DNA of 19,174 nt. Source: Betaproteobacteria bacterium. Its GTDB lineage: Bacteria; Pseudomonadota; Gammaproteobacteria; Burkholderiales; Casimicrobiaceae. The position numbers and the translations under genes were made by a program. The notes beneath the pieces were generated by a model. That model saw only the letters and a list, made by a program, of their open reading frames with translations, was not told the origin of the DNA and did not search any database. This document shows, one piece after another, positions 1 through 7,449 of this stretch; the stretch's first letter is position 1, and every line of letters begins with the position of its first letter. The stretch is from positions 1-19,174 of the forward strand of contig JADKEV010000006.1 of the NCBI GenBank assembly GCA_016717855.1, in the 5' to 3' direction.

Positions 1-144
1 ATCGTATTGTATACAGTATTCAGTGTCAAACAACTTTGCAGCGCCCTTTAACCCGGCTTTTCTATCACTAGCTCGAGGTCGGCGTTACGTCGCAGACGAC
101 TGGCCGCTTTACAACCGTGATTCCGCTCCTGCATACTGTATTCA
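1..144 (+). promoter_or_regulatory. Promoter/operator region upstream of the GntR regulator
   Basis: This stretch is visibly less GC-rich than the rest of the window and carries no credible gene. It ends at the ATG of the GntR-type regulator and holds two related AT-rich boxes (listed separately), one at each end. No convincing -35/-10 pair could be assigned by eye. There is no Shine-Dalgarno sequence before the ATG at 145 because a box fills that position, so a leaderless transcript or a repressor site over the start is possible. The region probably drives the rightward regulator-LLM-DUF1177-Mo hydroxylase-CMD operon. Confidence 0.55.
11..28 (+). promoter_or_regulatory. Putative GntR/FCD operator, distal box
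   Basis: The box reads ATACAGTATTCAGTGTCA and is matched at 15 of 18 positions by the box at 133-150. Its core ATACAGTAT (11-19) is an interrupted inverted repeat, and it overlaps the perfect palindrome TGTATACA at 8-15. FadR-subfamily GntR regulators commonly bind short palindromes with a GT..AC core, and a regulator of that family is encoded next door. Binding itself is inferred. Confidence 0.5.
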
Positions 145-150
145 ATGTTA
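133..150 (+). promoter_or_regulatory. Putative GntR/FCD operator, start-proximal box
   Basis: The box reads ATACTGTATTCAATGTTA. Its core ATACTGTAT (133-141) is the reverse complement of the core of the distal box. It covers the ATG at 145-147, so protein bound here could block initiation directly and give autorepression. The 122-bp offset between the boxes could allow looping. Function is inferred from repetition and position. Confidence 0.5.
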
Positions 151-844
151 CCGCATAACACCTATCGACTGGCAAGCCGGGAGCCGACCTGGAAAGGCGT
201 CTACCGCAATCTGCGGCTGGCCATCCTGAATCTGGAGATCGCGCCGGACACGCGCCAGGACGAGGTCAAGCTCGCCGCGGCCCTGGGTGTCAGCCGCACG
301 CCGCTGCGCGAGGCGCTGTCCCGCCTGGAGATGGATGGCCTGATCAGCGCCGCCACGGGCGGCAGCTGCACTTCGATCACCGACCCCCGCGAGAACCTGG
401 CCGACGCCTACCACCTGCGCGCGCAGCTGGAGGAGTTACGGCGTGCGCCTGGCGGCCGAACATCAGCGCCGGGCAGATCCTTTTAACTGCGAGGCAACTT
501 CGAAAACCAAACCGGCGCATCGAACTGGCGGACACCAAGGGGCGGGCCGCGCTCAACGCCGAGTTCCACCAGATCCTGATCACGGCTTCGCGCTCGCCGC
601 GCCTGCTGCAGACCTACAACAACCTGCGCAGGTGGATCATGACCGGCAGGACGCGAGTCTGCACTCGGACGAGTCCTGCCGGCAGTTCGTGCACGAGCAC
701 GACCTGATCGTGTCGGCGCTGGAGATGCGACGGCGACATATTGGAAACCGCGTGATGCGCCTGCGCTTGCGGCGCGCCGGGATCTCCTGCTCGAAGGCAA
801 GGGGCGCGCCGCGGCGCCGGCCGACCATGAACGCGGCCGCATAG
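145..844 (+). CDS. GntR family transcriptional regulator, FadR/FCD subfamily (frame-broken)
   Basis: This is a DNA-binding repressor or activator that probably controls the catabolic genes downstream in response to a pathway metabolite. The N-terminal ~75 residues form a GntR winged helix-turn-helix, with the recognition segment LGVSRTPLREALSRLE followed by DGLI. An FCD effector domain follows: ADAYHLRAQLEELR in the first frame, then GRAALNAEFHQILITASRSP and QFVHEHDLIVSALEMR in other frames. The spaced E/H/H residues match the metal- and acid-binding pocket typical of FCD. At least three indels (near 430-500, 650 and 735-780) break the frame, and the total length of ~230 residues is normal for the family. 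The ATG at 145 is the only good start before the HTH. The end is set by the TAG at 842-844, which abuts the monooxygenase start. The family call is firm; the ligand is unknown. Confidence 0.85.
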
Positions 845-1861
845 AAAATCGGCGTCGCGATTCACCCAACTGACGCTCGCCGAGCAGGTCGCACTGGCGC
901 AGGATTGCGACGCGCAGGGCTGTTCGCTGTATGGATGCCGATGAACGCTTTTTCCGACGTGTTTCGTCGCGATGACCAACATCGCGCTGGGGACCCGCAC
1001 CGCGCTGCTGGGCACCGGCGCTTAACCGACCCGTACATCCGCCATCCGCTCCTGACCGCGGCGGCCATCGCCACGCTGGACCGAACCGCGCGGACGGACG
1101 CGCGATCCACCGGGGCTGGGAGCCGGCGTCAGCGGTTTCGTACGTTGGGCGTCAGCAGCGCGTCGCCCCGGCCACCGCCGTGCGCGAAATGATCGACCTG
1201 TGCAGGCGGTTCTGGGCCGGCGAGTCGGTCGACCATCAGGGCAAGCACGCGTTCGCCAAGGGCGCGGGCTCAGCTTACCGGCCCGCGACATCCCGATATA
1301 CATCGCCGGCCGCGGCCCGGATCCCCTCGCCACGCCGGCGGCGAACTCGCCGCCGGCGTGATCATCGGGCACTTCGTCGGCGCCCGGCATCGGCTTCGCC
1401 CGCGACACATCGACGTCGGCCTCCGGCGCCGCGCGCGAAACGCGCGCGGCCGGAGCTGGCACTCTGGGCCTACACCCTCGGTCTCCCGCGACGGCGACGC
1501 GGCGCGCTGCCACCAATCAAACCCGCCATCGGCCGTACCATCGCTCGACGCCGGAGAGCCTGGACATCCTGCAGTTGCGGGCGCCCGCACTGCTGGCCGA
1601 GGCTGGAGAATTCAGTTATGCGCGCACGCCCGAATACGACGCCGCGATGCGCGGGGCCGTCGCGGACGACCGACGACGCATCTCATCGGTCGCCGGGCAC
1701 GCCCGAGGCCGTGGGCGCATCCACTTTGCCATCCGCGACTGCGGCGTCGAACACGTGATCGTGCTGCCGTATCCGGCGGCGGGCATGCCGGTGGCCGCCA
1801 TGCTCCGGTATTCGGCCGAAGTAACACCACGTATGCGGACGCTCACAGGCAGCGGCCCTAG
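841..1861 (+). CDS. LLM class (luciferase-like) flavin-dependent oxidoreductase (frame-broken)
   Basis: The family is TIM-barrel monooxygenases or reductases using FMN or F420. In this operon it may oxidise or cleave the substrate of the Mo-hydroxylase cluster. Recognisable pieces, in order but across several frames, are LTLAEQVALAQDCDAQG (about 869-920), VAMTNIALGTRTALLGTG (about 967-1020), YIRHPLLTAAAIATLD, TAVREMIDLCRRFWAGES (about 1170-1230), ARDIPIYIAGRGP (about 1285-1320), and the C-terminal CGVEHVIVLPYPAAGMP (about 1740-1790). The reconstructed length of ~335 residues is normal for the family. The start is uncertain: AAAATCGGCGTCGCG near 846 gives the expected KIGVA beginning, and the true ATG seems lost to an indel beside the regulator stop. 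The end is taken at the TAG at 1859-1861, just before a strong ribosome-binding site. The class call is good; the substrate is unassigned. Confidence 0.8.
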
Positions 1862-1863
1862 CG

Positions 1864-1870
1864 AAGGAGG
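1864..1870 (+). promoter_or_regulatory. Ribosome-binding site for the DUF1177 gene
   Basis: AAGGAGG lies directly after the monooxygenase stop and five bases before the codon at 1876 where DUF1177 homology begins. That codon now reads ATA, probably a miscalled ATG. The site fixes the gene boundary despite the broken frames. Confidence 0.65.
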
Positions 1871-1875
1871 AACGG

Positions 1876-2805
1876 ATAGCACTGCGGCTGGGTTCTCCGA
1901 GGTGTACGGGATTGCTCGACAGCGCGACGATCGACAGGCCGCAGGTGGCGTCGTTCCTGCACGCGACACGGGATCGGGCAGGTCGAGATCGCGCATCACA
2001 TCCGGCGAGCCCGGTTCACCGACGCGGTTCACATCCGCGTGCGGGGCAGCGACCCGCGGGCGCCGGTGCTGGGGTCCGCGGCAAGCTGGGCGGCGTCGGC
2101 GCGCGACCGGCGCAGATCAACATCGTGTCCGACGCCGACGGCGCACTCGTCACACTGGCGCTGGCGCTCAAGCTCCGGCCCGATGCACCAGGCCGGGGAC
2201 CAGCTGCCCCGGCGACGCGATCATCTCGACGCATCTCACGGCGGCGCCCACGGGCGCACCATCCAGTGCCCTTCATGTCGATACCGGTCGAGCGCGAAAA
2301 GCTCGAGGCGCGCCGACGCTGCACCCCGACATGGGCGCCGTGAACGGCGGCATCGACACCTCGCGTGGCAATCGCGTGGTCAACCCAAGGGCATCGCAAT
2401 CCGCCGACCGTGCGGCCGGGGCTCGGATCCTGCCGGTGGCGACCGACCTGTCGACATCATCGGGACCGTCACCGCCGTACGTACGGTGGTGATGCCGCTC
2501 AGCACGCGGGACATCACCCCCCGCCACGGGCGGAACCGCATCAACTCCATCCTGCAGCCGGCGGCGCTCTACGGTCATGCCGGTCGTCGGCGTCGCGATT
2601 ACCGCGCAGGTCGCCGTGCCGGGCTGCGCCACCAGCGCGACCAGCTGGATGACGTGGACAGGGCGGTGCGCTTTGCGCTGGAAGTGGCAAGGCCTGGGGC
2701 CGTGGGGCCTGCCGCTTCCACGGTGAGGCCCGGGGTTCGCCGGGCTGGTGAGCCTGTACGGATCGATGGCGCGGCTGCAGACCCGCAGGAACCACCGGCG
2801 CGTGA
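1876..2805 (+). CDS. DUF1177 family protein (frame-broken)
   Basis: The family has no firmly established function that I can cite. It is recognised from conserved blocks recovered in different frames: LLDSATIDRPQVASFL, KLGGVGARPAQINIVSDADG, ALVTLALALKL, GDQLPGDAIISTHLTAAPTG, GGIDTSRGNRVVNPRG, a block around INSILQPAALYGMPVVGVAI, AQVAVPGCAT, and the terminal LVSLYGSMARLQT. The reconstructed length is ~310 residues, typical of the family. No signal peptide or membrane segment is apparent, so it is probably cytosolic. The end is the TGA at 2803-2805, reached after correcting one base near 2788; it overlaps the next ATG by one base (TGATG), which suggests translational coupling. Setting between an LLM oxidoreductase and a Mo-hydroxylase implies a step in the same catabolic route, but the reaction cannot be stated. 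Confidence 0.82.
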
Positions 2806-3262
2806 TGCTCAGAGCTCGGCATCAACGACCGGCATCATCGCGTCGACGCGCCGCCGCTGACGCGCCGCTGGTGAGCGTCCGCGCGACTACCTCCGGGTTG
2901 AAGGGCACCAAGATCGGTTGTGGCAACGGCGAGTGCGCGCGTGCGGTCGTGGTCGACGGCGAGGCCGTCTGCACACGCTATCCGCGCGCGCCCGGCGGGG
3001 CAAGACAGTGACCACGGTCAGAAGGCCTGGACGCGGGCGGCGAGCTCTCCGCGCTGCAGCAGGCGTTCATCGATCACGGCGCTTTGCAGAATGCGGGTTC
3101 TGCACGCCCGGCATGCTGATGGCCGCGCATGCGCTGCGCCTGCGCAATCCGCATCCGGACGAGCGCGAAGTCGTCGCGGGGCTCGCCGGCAACATCTGCC
3201 GCTGCACCGGTTATCGCCATATCATCGAGGCGGTCCTGGCCTGCGCCAAGGAGCCTGAACCG
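2805..3262 (+). other. Domain: [2Fe-2S] module of the Mo hydroxylase
   Basis: The plant-type ferredoxin half shows GTKIGCGNGEC (about 2908-2940). The next cysteines of the usual CxxxxCGxC pattern are scrambled by a missing triplet near 2935-2945. The second, all-helical half shows QCGFCTPGML (about 3085-3120, with two extra bases) and GNICRCTGYRHI (about 3187-3225), the C-x2-C and C-x-C ligands of the second cluster. The length of ~153 residues is normal for a CoxS/XdhC-type small subunit. There is no stop between this module and the Mo module. Confidence 0.85.
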
Positions 3263-6200
3263 GTGAACGCGCCACTGCGCGAAGTCGGGCGCCGGCTGCA
3301 CCAGCACGGGTCGGCGCCGCGCGTGCGCGGCGCCGCGGTGTTCACGCATGACGTGGAGTTGCCGCACATGCTGCAGGGGGCGATCCTGCGCAGCCCGCAC
3401 GCCCATGCGGATCGGGCGCGGAGCACCGCCGCAGCGCGCTGCCGGCATCCATGCGGTGATTACCGCGGCGGACTTTCCCGGGCAGCGCTATCTGCACCTG
3501 GGCGTGCGCTATGCCGACCGCCATCCGCTGGCGGTGGACAAGGTGCGCTTCTATGGTGAGGAGGTGGCCGCCGTCGCCGCCGACAGCCCGGCGCTGGCGC
3601 GCCAGGCGCTGGCGCTGATCGCAGTCGACTACGAACCGCTGCCCGCCGCGTTGACGCCCGAGGCCGCGCTGCGGCCCGGCGCGCCGGAGGTGCACGACGG
3701 CGCGTTGACGGCGGCCGGGCGCAACATCGCGATCCGCTTCGCCTGCGACTACGGCGACGTGGCCGGCGCGTTCGCGCGCGCCGCGCACGTGTTCGGACGG
3801 GTTCGCGCACGGCATCGTGGTGCCGGCCTGCATGGAAACCAACGGCACCGTGGCGCGCTTCGACCCCGCCACCGGCCAACTGACCCTGTGGACCGCGACG
3901 CAGGCGCCGTTCTTCGTGCGCAAGGAAGTCGCGCACGTGCTGGGCCTGGACATCGAACGCGTGCATATCCAGGGCGTCGAGGTCGGCGGCGGCTTCGGCG
4001 GCAAGTCCAAAGGTGTGCGAACAGGACGCGATCGCGGCGCGGCTGTCCGTCGCGACCGGGCGGCCGGTGAAGATCTGCCTGGACCGGCGCGAGGAGTTCA
4101 TCAGCGGCAAGACCGATCACGCCAAGCGCATCCCGCATCCGCACCGCGGTGGATGCCGACAGCGCCATCCTCGCGCGCTCGGCGTCGCTGCAGATCGACA
4201 ACGGCGCCTACACCGCCTACGCCCCGACGTACGTCGGCGCCTCACGCCAGCGCACCGTGTGCCTCTATCGCGTGCAGACCGCGCACTACGACTGCGACCT
4301 CGTCTACACCAACAAGGTCCCCGGCGGGCAATACCGTGGGATGGGCGCGCCGCAGACCATCTGGGCGATCGAGAGCCAGATGGACGCGATCGCGGCGAGG
4401 CTCGGCCGCGATCCGCTGGAGTACCGGCTGGCCCAGGCCAACCGGACCGGCGATGTCACCCCGCTGGGCTGGCGGATCACCAGTTGCGGCCTGGCCGAAT
4501 GCCTGACCGAAGCCGCGCGGCGCATCGGCTGGGCGGAGAAGCGCGCGAACCCCGGTCCCAATCGCGGTGTCGGCATCGCGGCGATGATCCACCCCAGCGG
4601 CGGGGTGATCTACGAGGAAGGCAATTATTCCAACACGCGCATCGAGCTCGATGCGGCGGGACTGTTCGTCGTCCACACCCAGACCGCCGACGCCGGCACG
4701 TGGCAGAACACCACGCTGGCGCAGATCGCCGCCGAGGCGCTGGGCGTGACCTCCGAGCAGGTGCGCGTCTCGCACATGAACACCGATGCCGCGCCCGCCG
4801 ACCTGGGCAGCGCGGCCTCGCGCGTCGCCTTCGTCACCGGAAACGCCACCGCGCTCGCGGCGCAGGCGCTGCGCGAGACCATGGCGGCGGCGCTGGCGCT
4901 GCAATGGCATTGCGCGCCAGCCGACATCGTCTTCGTCGACGGCTGTGCCGGCCATGCCGGCGACGGCGGCCGCTCTGCAACACCGGCGCAGATCGCCGCG
5001 CTGTGCGGCGCGCTCTCGGCCGAGGCGAAGTACAAGACCCCGGGCGAGCGTCCGGACCCGGCGACCGGCATCGGCAACTACGCCGCCGCCTATGTGTTCG
5101 GCGCGCAGGCGGTCGAGGTCGAGGTCGATCCGGGCACCGGCCGCGTCACCATCATCAAGATCGTCGCGGCGCAGGATGTCGGGCGGGCGCTCAGCCCGGT
5201 CGCGCTCGAGGGGCAGGTCTATGGCGGCGTGCTGCAGGGCATAGGCATGGCGCTGCAGGAGGAACTGGTGTTCGAGGAAGGCGTCCGGTGAACGCGTCGT
5301 TCCTCGACTACAAGGTCCCGCGCATGGGCGATGCGCCGCCGATCGAGATCGCGCTGATCGAAACCCAGGATGCCGAGGGACCGTTCGGGGCCAAGGCCGC
5401 CGCCGAGCCCACGATCAACGCCACGATCGCCGCGATCGCCAACGCCATCGCGCATGCGACCGGGCACCGCTTCCACGAACTGCCGATGAACCCGGCGCGC
5501 GTGCTCGGCATGCTTGCCGCGCGCGCGGCGACCCCGCTCGCGCTCAAACCCTGGAAGCGGCCATTCAACGCCGAGGTCGCCGCCGTGCGTGGCCTGTATC
5601 CCGGCGTGGTCTTTCCGGTGCTGCGCAAAGTCGGAACACGTTTCGCACGACTCCCGGACAAGGCCGCGAAACCGGATCTGGCAGTGCCCACGTCGCTCGC
5701 CGGGCTGGTGCAGGAACTCGAACGCCCCGGGCGCCGCGCCCGCATCCTCGCCGGCGGCACCGACATGCTGGTCGGACTGCGCCAGGGCATCTACGATCCG
5801 GACCTGCTGGTCGACGTGACCGGCATCGCCGAACTGCGCGGCATCCGCGAGGCGGATGGCTGGCTGCACGTCGGCGCGGCAACCACGCTGGCCGAAGTGC
5901 TCGAGTCCGAACTCGCGCAGCGCGCGCTGCCGGCGCTCGCCGAGGGCGTGCGGATGATCGCCACGCCGCAGATCCGGCGCGTGGCGACGGTCGCGGGCGA
6001 CCTCTGCCAGGAGAAGCGCTGCTGGTTCTTCCGCAGCGCCTTCCCCTGCTACAAGCTGGGCGGCAGCACCTGCCCCTGCTTCGCGGTGCAGGGCGACAGC
6101 CGGCACCACTCGATCCTGGGCGCGCGGCGTTGCGCCGCGCCCTGCCCGGCCGACCTGGCGCCCATCCTGGCCGCGCTCGACGCGCGCCTGGTCGTTGCCG

Positions 6201-6622
6201 GTCCCGGCGGGCTGCGCGTCCTCGCCATGGCGGACCTGTACCTGTGGTCGGGACTGACTTCATTGCGGCACGGCGAGGCGATCGTCCGCGTCGAGATTCC
6301 GCTGCCGCGCGAGTCCACCCAGGCCTTCGAGAAGTTCGCGCAGCGCCAGGGCGACTTCGCCGAAGCGTCGGTCGCAGTTCGTCTCGAGTGGCGGGGCGAC
6401 CGGCTGGTGGCGGCGCGCATCGCGCTGGGCGCCGTGTCGCCGTTCCCGGCGCGCGCCACCGCCAGCGAACGCGCGCTGTGCGGCACGCGGCCCGATGCGC
6501 GGCGCATCCGCAGCGCTGCGGAAATGACGGTGCACGGCAGCCTGCCGCTGGCGGACAACGCCCACAAGACGCACCTGCTGGTCACGCTGGCCGAGCGCGC
6601 GATCGCGCGCGCCTGCGCCTGA
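2805..6622 (+). CDS. Fused molybdenum hydroxylase: [2Fe-2S] - molybdopterin - FAD/[4Fe-4S] in one polypeptide (frame-broken in its first half)
   Basis: The enzyme belongs to the xanthine dehydrogenase family: it hydroxylates, or as in 4-hydroxybenzoyl-CoA reductase reduces, a substrate at a Mo-pyranopterin centre and passes electrons through FeS clusters to FAD. Usually three genes encode the three parts. Here one frame runs from the 2Fe-2S end (NICRCTGYRHIIEAV) through EPEPVNAPLREVGRRL into the Mo domain (3180-3400), and another runs from the Mo C-terminus straight into the FAD domain to the TGA at 6622. Approximate order: 2Fe-2S residues 1-153, Mo 154-905, FAD 950-1272. Apparent indels lie near 2830-3100 (several), 3415, 3798, 4012, 4135 and 5285; each restores homology when corrected. 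The loop QYRGMGAPQ (about 4330-4355) lacks the AYxCSFR signature of form I CO dehydrogenase. The ATG at 2805-2807 is chosen because it overlaps the DUF1177 stop. Confidence 0.8.
3263..5520 (+). other. Domain: molybdopterin-binding catalytic module
   Basis: It begins with the usual large-subunit opening (VGRRL, then VRGAAVFTHDVELPHMLQGA, then ILRSPHAHA). The first domain ends near FYGEEVAAVAAD (about 3550). The cofactor loop VGGGFGGK is at about 3982-4005, and the substrate-loop motif GGQYRGMGAPQ at about 4324-4356. The catalytic glutamate is in EGPFGAKAAAEP (GAG at 5404-5406), where most relatives have GVGEP; the glutamate is kept but its flanks differ. The closing block ELPMNPARVLGML (about 5480-5517) is the normal C-terminus of a free-standing large subunit. 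The length of ~750 residues fits the family. Confidence 0.87.
5521..6622 (+). other. Domain: FAD-binding module with cysteine-rich [4Fe-4S]-type insert
   Basis: This is a medium-subunit fold. It contains LAGGTDMLVGLRQGIYDP (about 5747-5800, FAD diphosphate loop), ATTLAEV, and the second FAD motif ATPQIRRVATVAGDL (about 5960-6004). It then carries an insert with cysteine codons at 6005, 6020, 6047, 6071, 6077, 6131 and 6143. Such inserts hold an extra [4Fe-4S] cluster in 4-hydroxybenzoyl-CoA reductase beta subunits and in the PaoB-type subunit of periplasmic aldehyde oxidoreductase. The CO-dehydrogenase FAD C-terminal domain follows (FAEASVAVRLEW, about 6357-6392). No start codon with a ribosome-binding site was seen near 5520-5670, supporting fusion to the Mo module. 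Confidence 0.85.
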
Positions 6623-6644
6623 GATCGCAACTCTGGAGACACGG

Positions 6645-7370
6645 ATGAATACGCATGATGAAACCGGGGCCGGCGGCCTCGCCGCCTACTGCTCGCTGTT
6701 CGCCGCCGACCTCGACTGGCAGGACGCCGCGCGCCGGCGCTTCGCGCGGGTGGAAGCGGGCAAGCTCGAACCCAGGGTGCGCGAACTCATATTCGTTGCC
6801 GGCTATCTGCTCAATCGCTACGGCGAAGCGGCGCGGCAGCATCAGCAGCGCGCCCGCGGGCATGGCGCCACCGACGACGACTTCCGGCTCCTGCTCAAGA
6901 TCCTCGAGTTCTACCGCGGGCTGCGCGGCTTCCAGGACGCGCAGAAACTGGTCAGCTTCTGGCGCTCTGGCGTGTTCCCGGAAATCAAGCCGCCGCTCTC
7001 CGGCACGACCGACGAAATCTATCGCGGGATCACGGCCAGCCGCGGCTACATCGCCAACGGCTTCCGCGTCAACGGCGCCGACGGCGAATGGCTGCGGCTC
7101 TATCTGCAGCGCTCGGATGCGATCAAGCGCTCGCCGCGGACCATCGACGAGCGCGCGGTGCAACTGCTGTCGATGGCGATCACGCTGAAGAACCACGGCT
7201 ACTCCGATAACTGGAACGACGGCTGCATCCAGGTGCACGAGGACAAGGCGCGCGCGCTCGGGGCCGGGTCCGACGAGGTGCTCGAGGTGGTGCAGATCAT
7301 GGAGTTGTGCGACTCGATGACGACCGCGTGGGAAGGGGCGACGCTGCTCGACATCGCGCCTTCGGACTGA
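6645..7370 (+). CDS. Carboxymuconolactone decarboxylase-like (AhpD-fold) protein lacking CxxC
   Basis: The frame is intact and encodes 241 residues. It has two CMD-like helical repeats, at about 40-105 (KLEPRVRELIFVAGYLLNRY, then HQQRARGHGATDDDF) and 165-235 (TIDERAVQLLSMAI, then CIQVHEDKARALGAGSDEVL). Classic CMD/AhpD proteins carry a CxxC redox pair before the histidine; here repeat 1 has no cysteine there and repeat 2 has one (C194, H198), so peroxidase chemistry is unlikely. A decarboxylase, hydrolase or binding role in the pathway is possible. The start ATG is preceded by GGAG at 6635-6638 with six bases between, and the gene follows the Mo hydroxylase stop by 22 bases, so the two are surely co-transcribed. 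No membrane segment or signal peptide is apparent. Confidence 0.78.
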   Translation: MNTHDETGAGGLAAYCSLFAADLDWQDAARRRFARVEAGKLEPRVRELIFVAGYLLNRYGEAARQHQQRARGHGATDDDFRLLLKILEFYRGLRGFQDAQKLVSFWRSGVFPEIKPPLSGTTDEIYRGITASRGYIANGFRVNGADGEWLRLYLQRSDAIKRSPRTIDERAVQLLSMAITLKNHGYSDNWNDGCIQVHEDKARALGAGSDEVLEVVQIMELCDSMTTAWEGATLLDIAPSD

Positions 7371-7449
7371 GGCCCGACTCGGGCACCGGCACCTCGCGCA
7401 GTTCGAGCAGCCTGTGGCCGGCGGTGGAATGCATGAAGTGCGATTTCAT
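7371..7449 (-). pseudogene. Truncated N-terminus of a medium-chain (zinc-type alcohol/quinone) dehydrogenase
   Basis: The ATG (7449-7447) overlaps the HyuB stop as ATGA, so this is the next gene of the leftward operon. It begins MKSHFMHSTAGHRLLELREV then PVPESG, which is the typical first strand and turn of the MDR family (the LELREVPVPEPGPGEVLV region of GroES-like alcohol or quinone oxidoreductases). After ~26 codons the similarity stops and the frame runs antisense through the end of the CMD gene. The cofactor and zinc domains are therefore absent. This is either a real rearrangement that brought the two operons tail to tail or a misassembly. The fragment cannot be functional as read. Confidence 0.6.
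7372..7384. repeat. Short GC-rich inverted repeat at the convergent junction
   Basis: GCCCG-ACT-CGGGC forms a perfect 5-bp stem with a 3-base loop, one base after the CMD stop. It could help end transcription of the convergent operons, but neither side has a T-run, so an intrinsic terminator is not supported. It lies exactly where the leftward dehydrogenase reading frame is lost. Confidence 0.35.

Noticed and set aside
2900..3000. Apparent loss of a [2Fe-2S] ligand cysteine (GECARAVVV instead of the usual GECGACAVVV)
   Set aside because: One triplet is missing in a region dense with indels, and the surrounding bases still allow the normal pattern; treated as sequence error, not loss of the cluster.
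3262..3270. GTG at 3263 as the start of a separate Mo subunit
   Set aside because: No ribosome-binding site is visible and the frame is continuous with the 2Fe-2S module; kept as an alternative only.
4320..4356. Aerobic CO dehydrogenase (CoxL) identity
   Set aside because: The substrate loop is QYRGMGAPQ, not the AYxCSFR of form I CO dehydrogenase, and the extra cysteine insert is more like HcrB/PaoB.
5219..6109. Minus-strand open frame opposite the FAD module
   Set aside because: Low-complexity Ala/Gly/Arg composition; the plus strand encodes clear FAD motifs.
7372..7384. Intrinsic terminator between the convergent operons
   Set aside because: The stem is only 5 bp and has no T-run on either strand.
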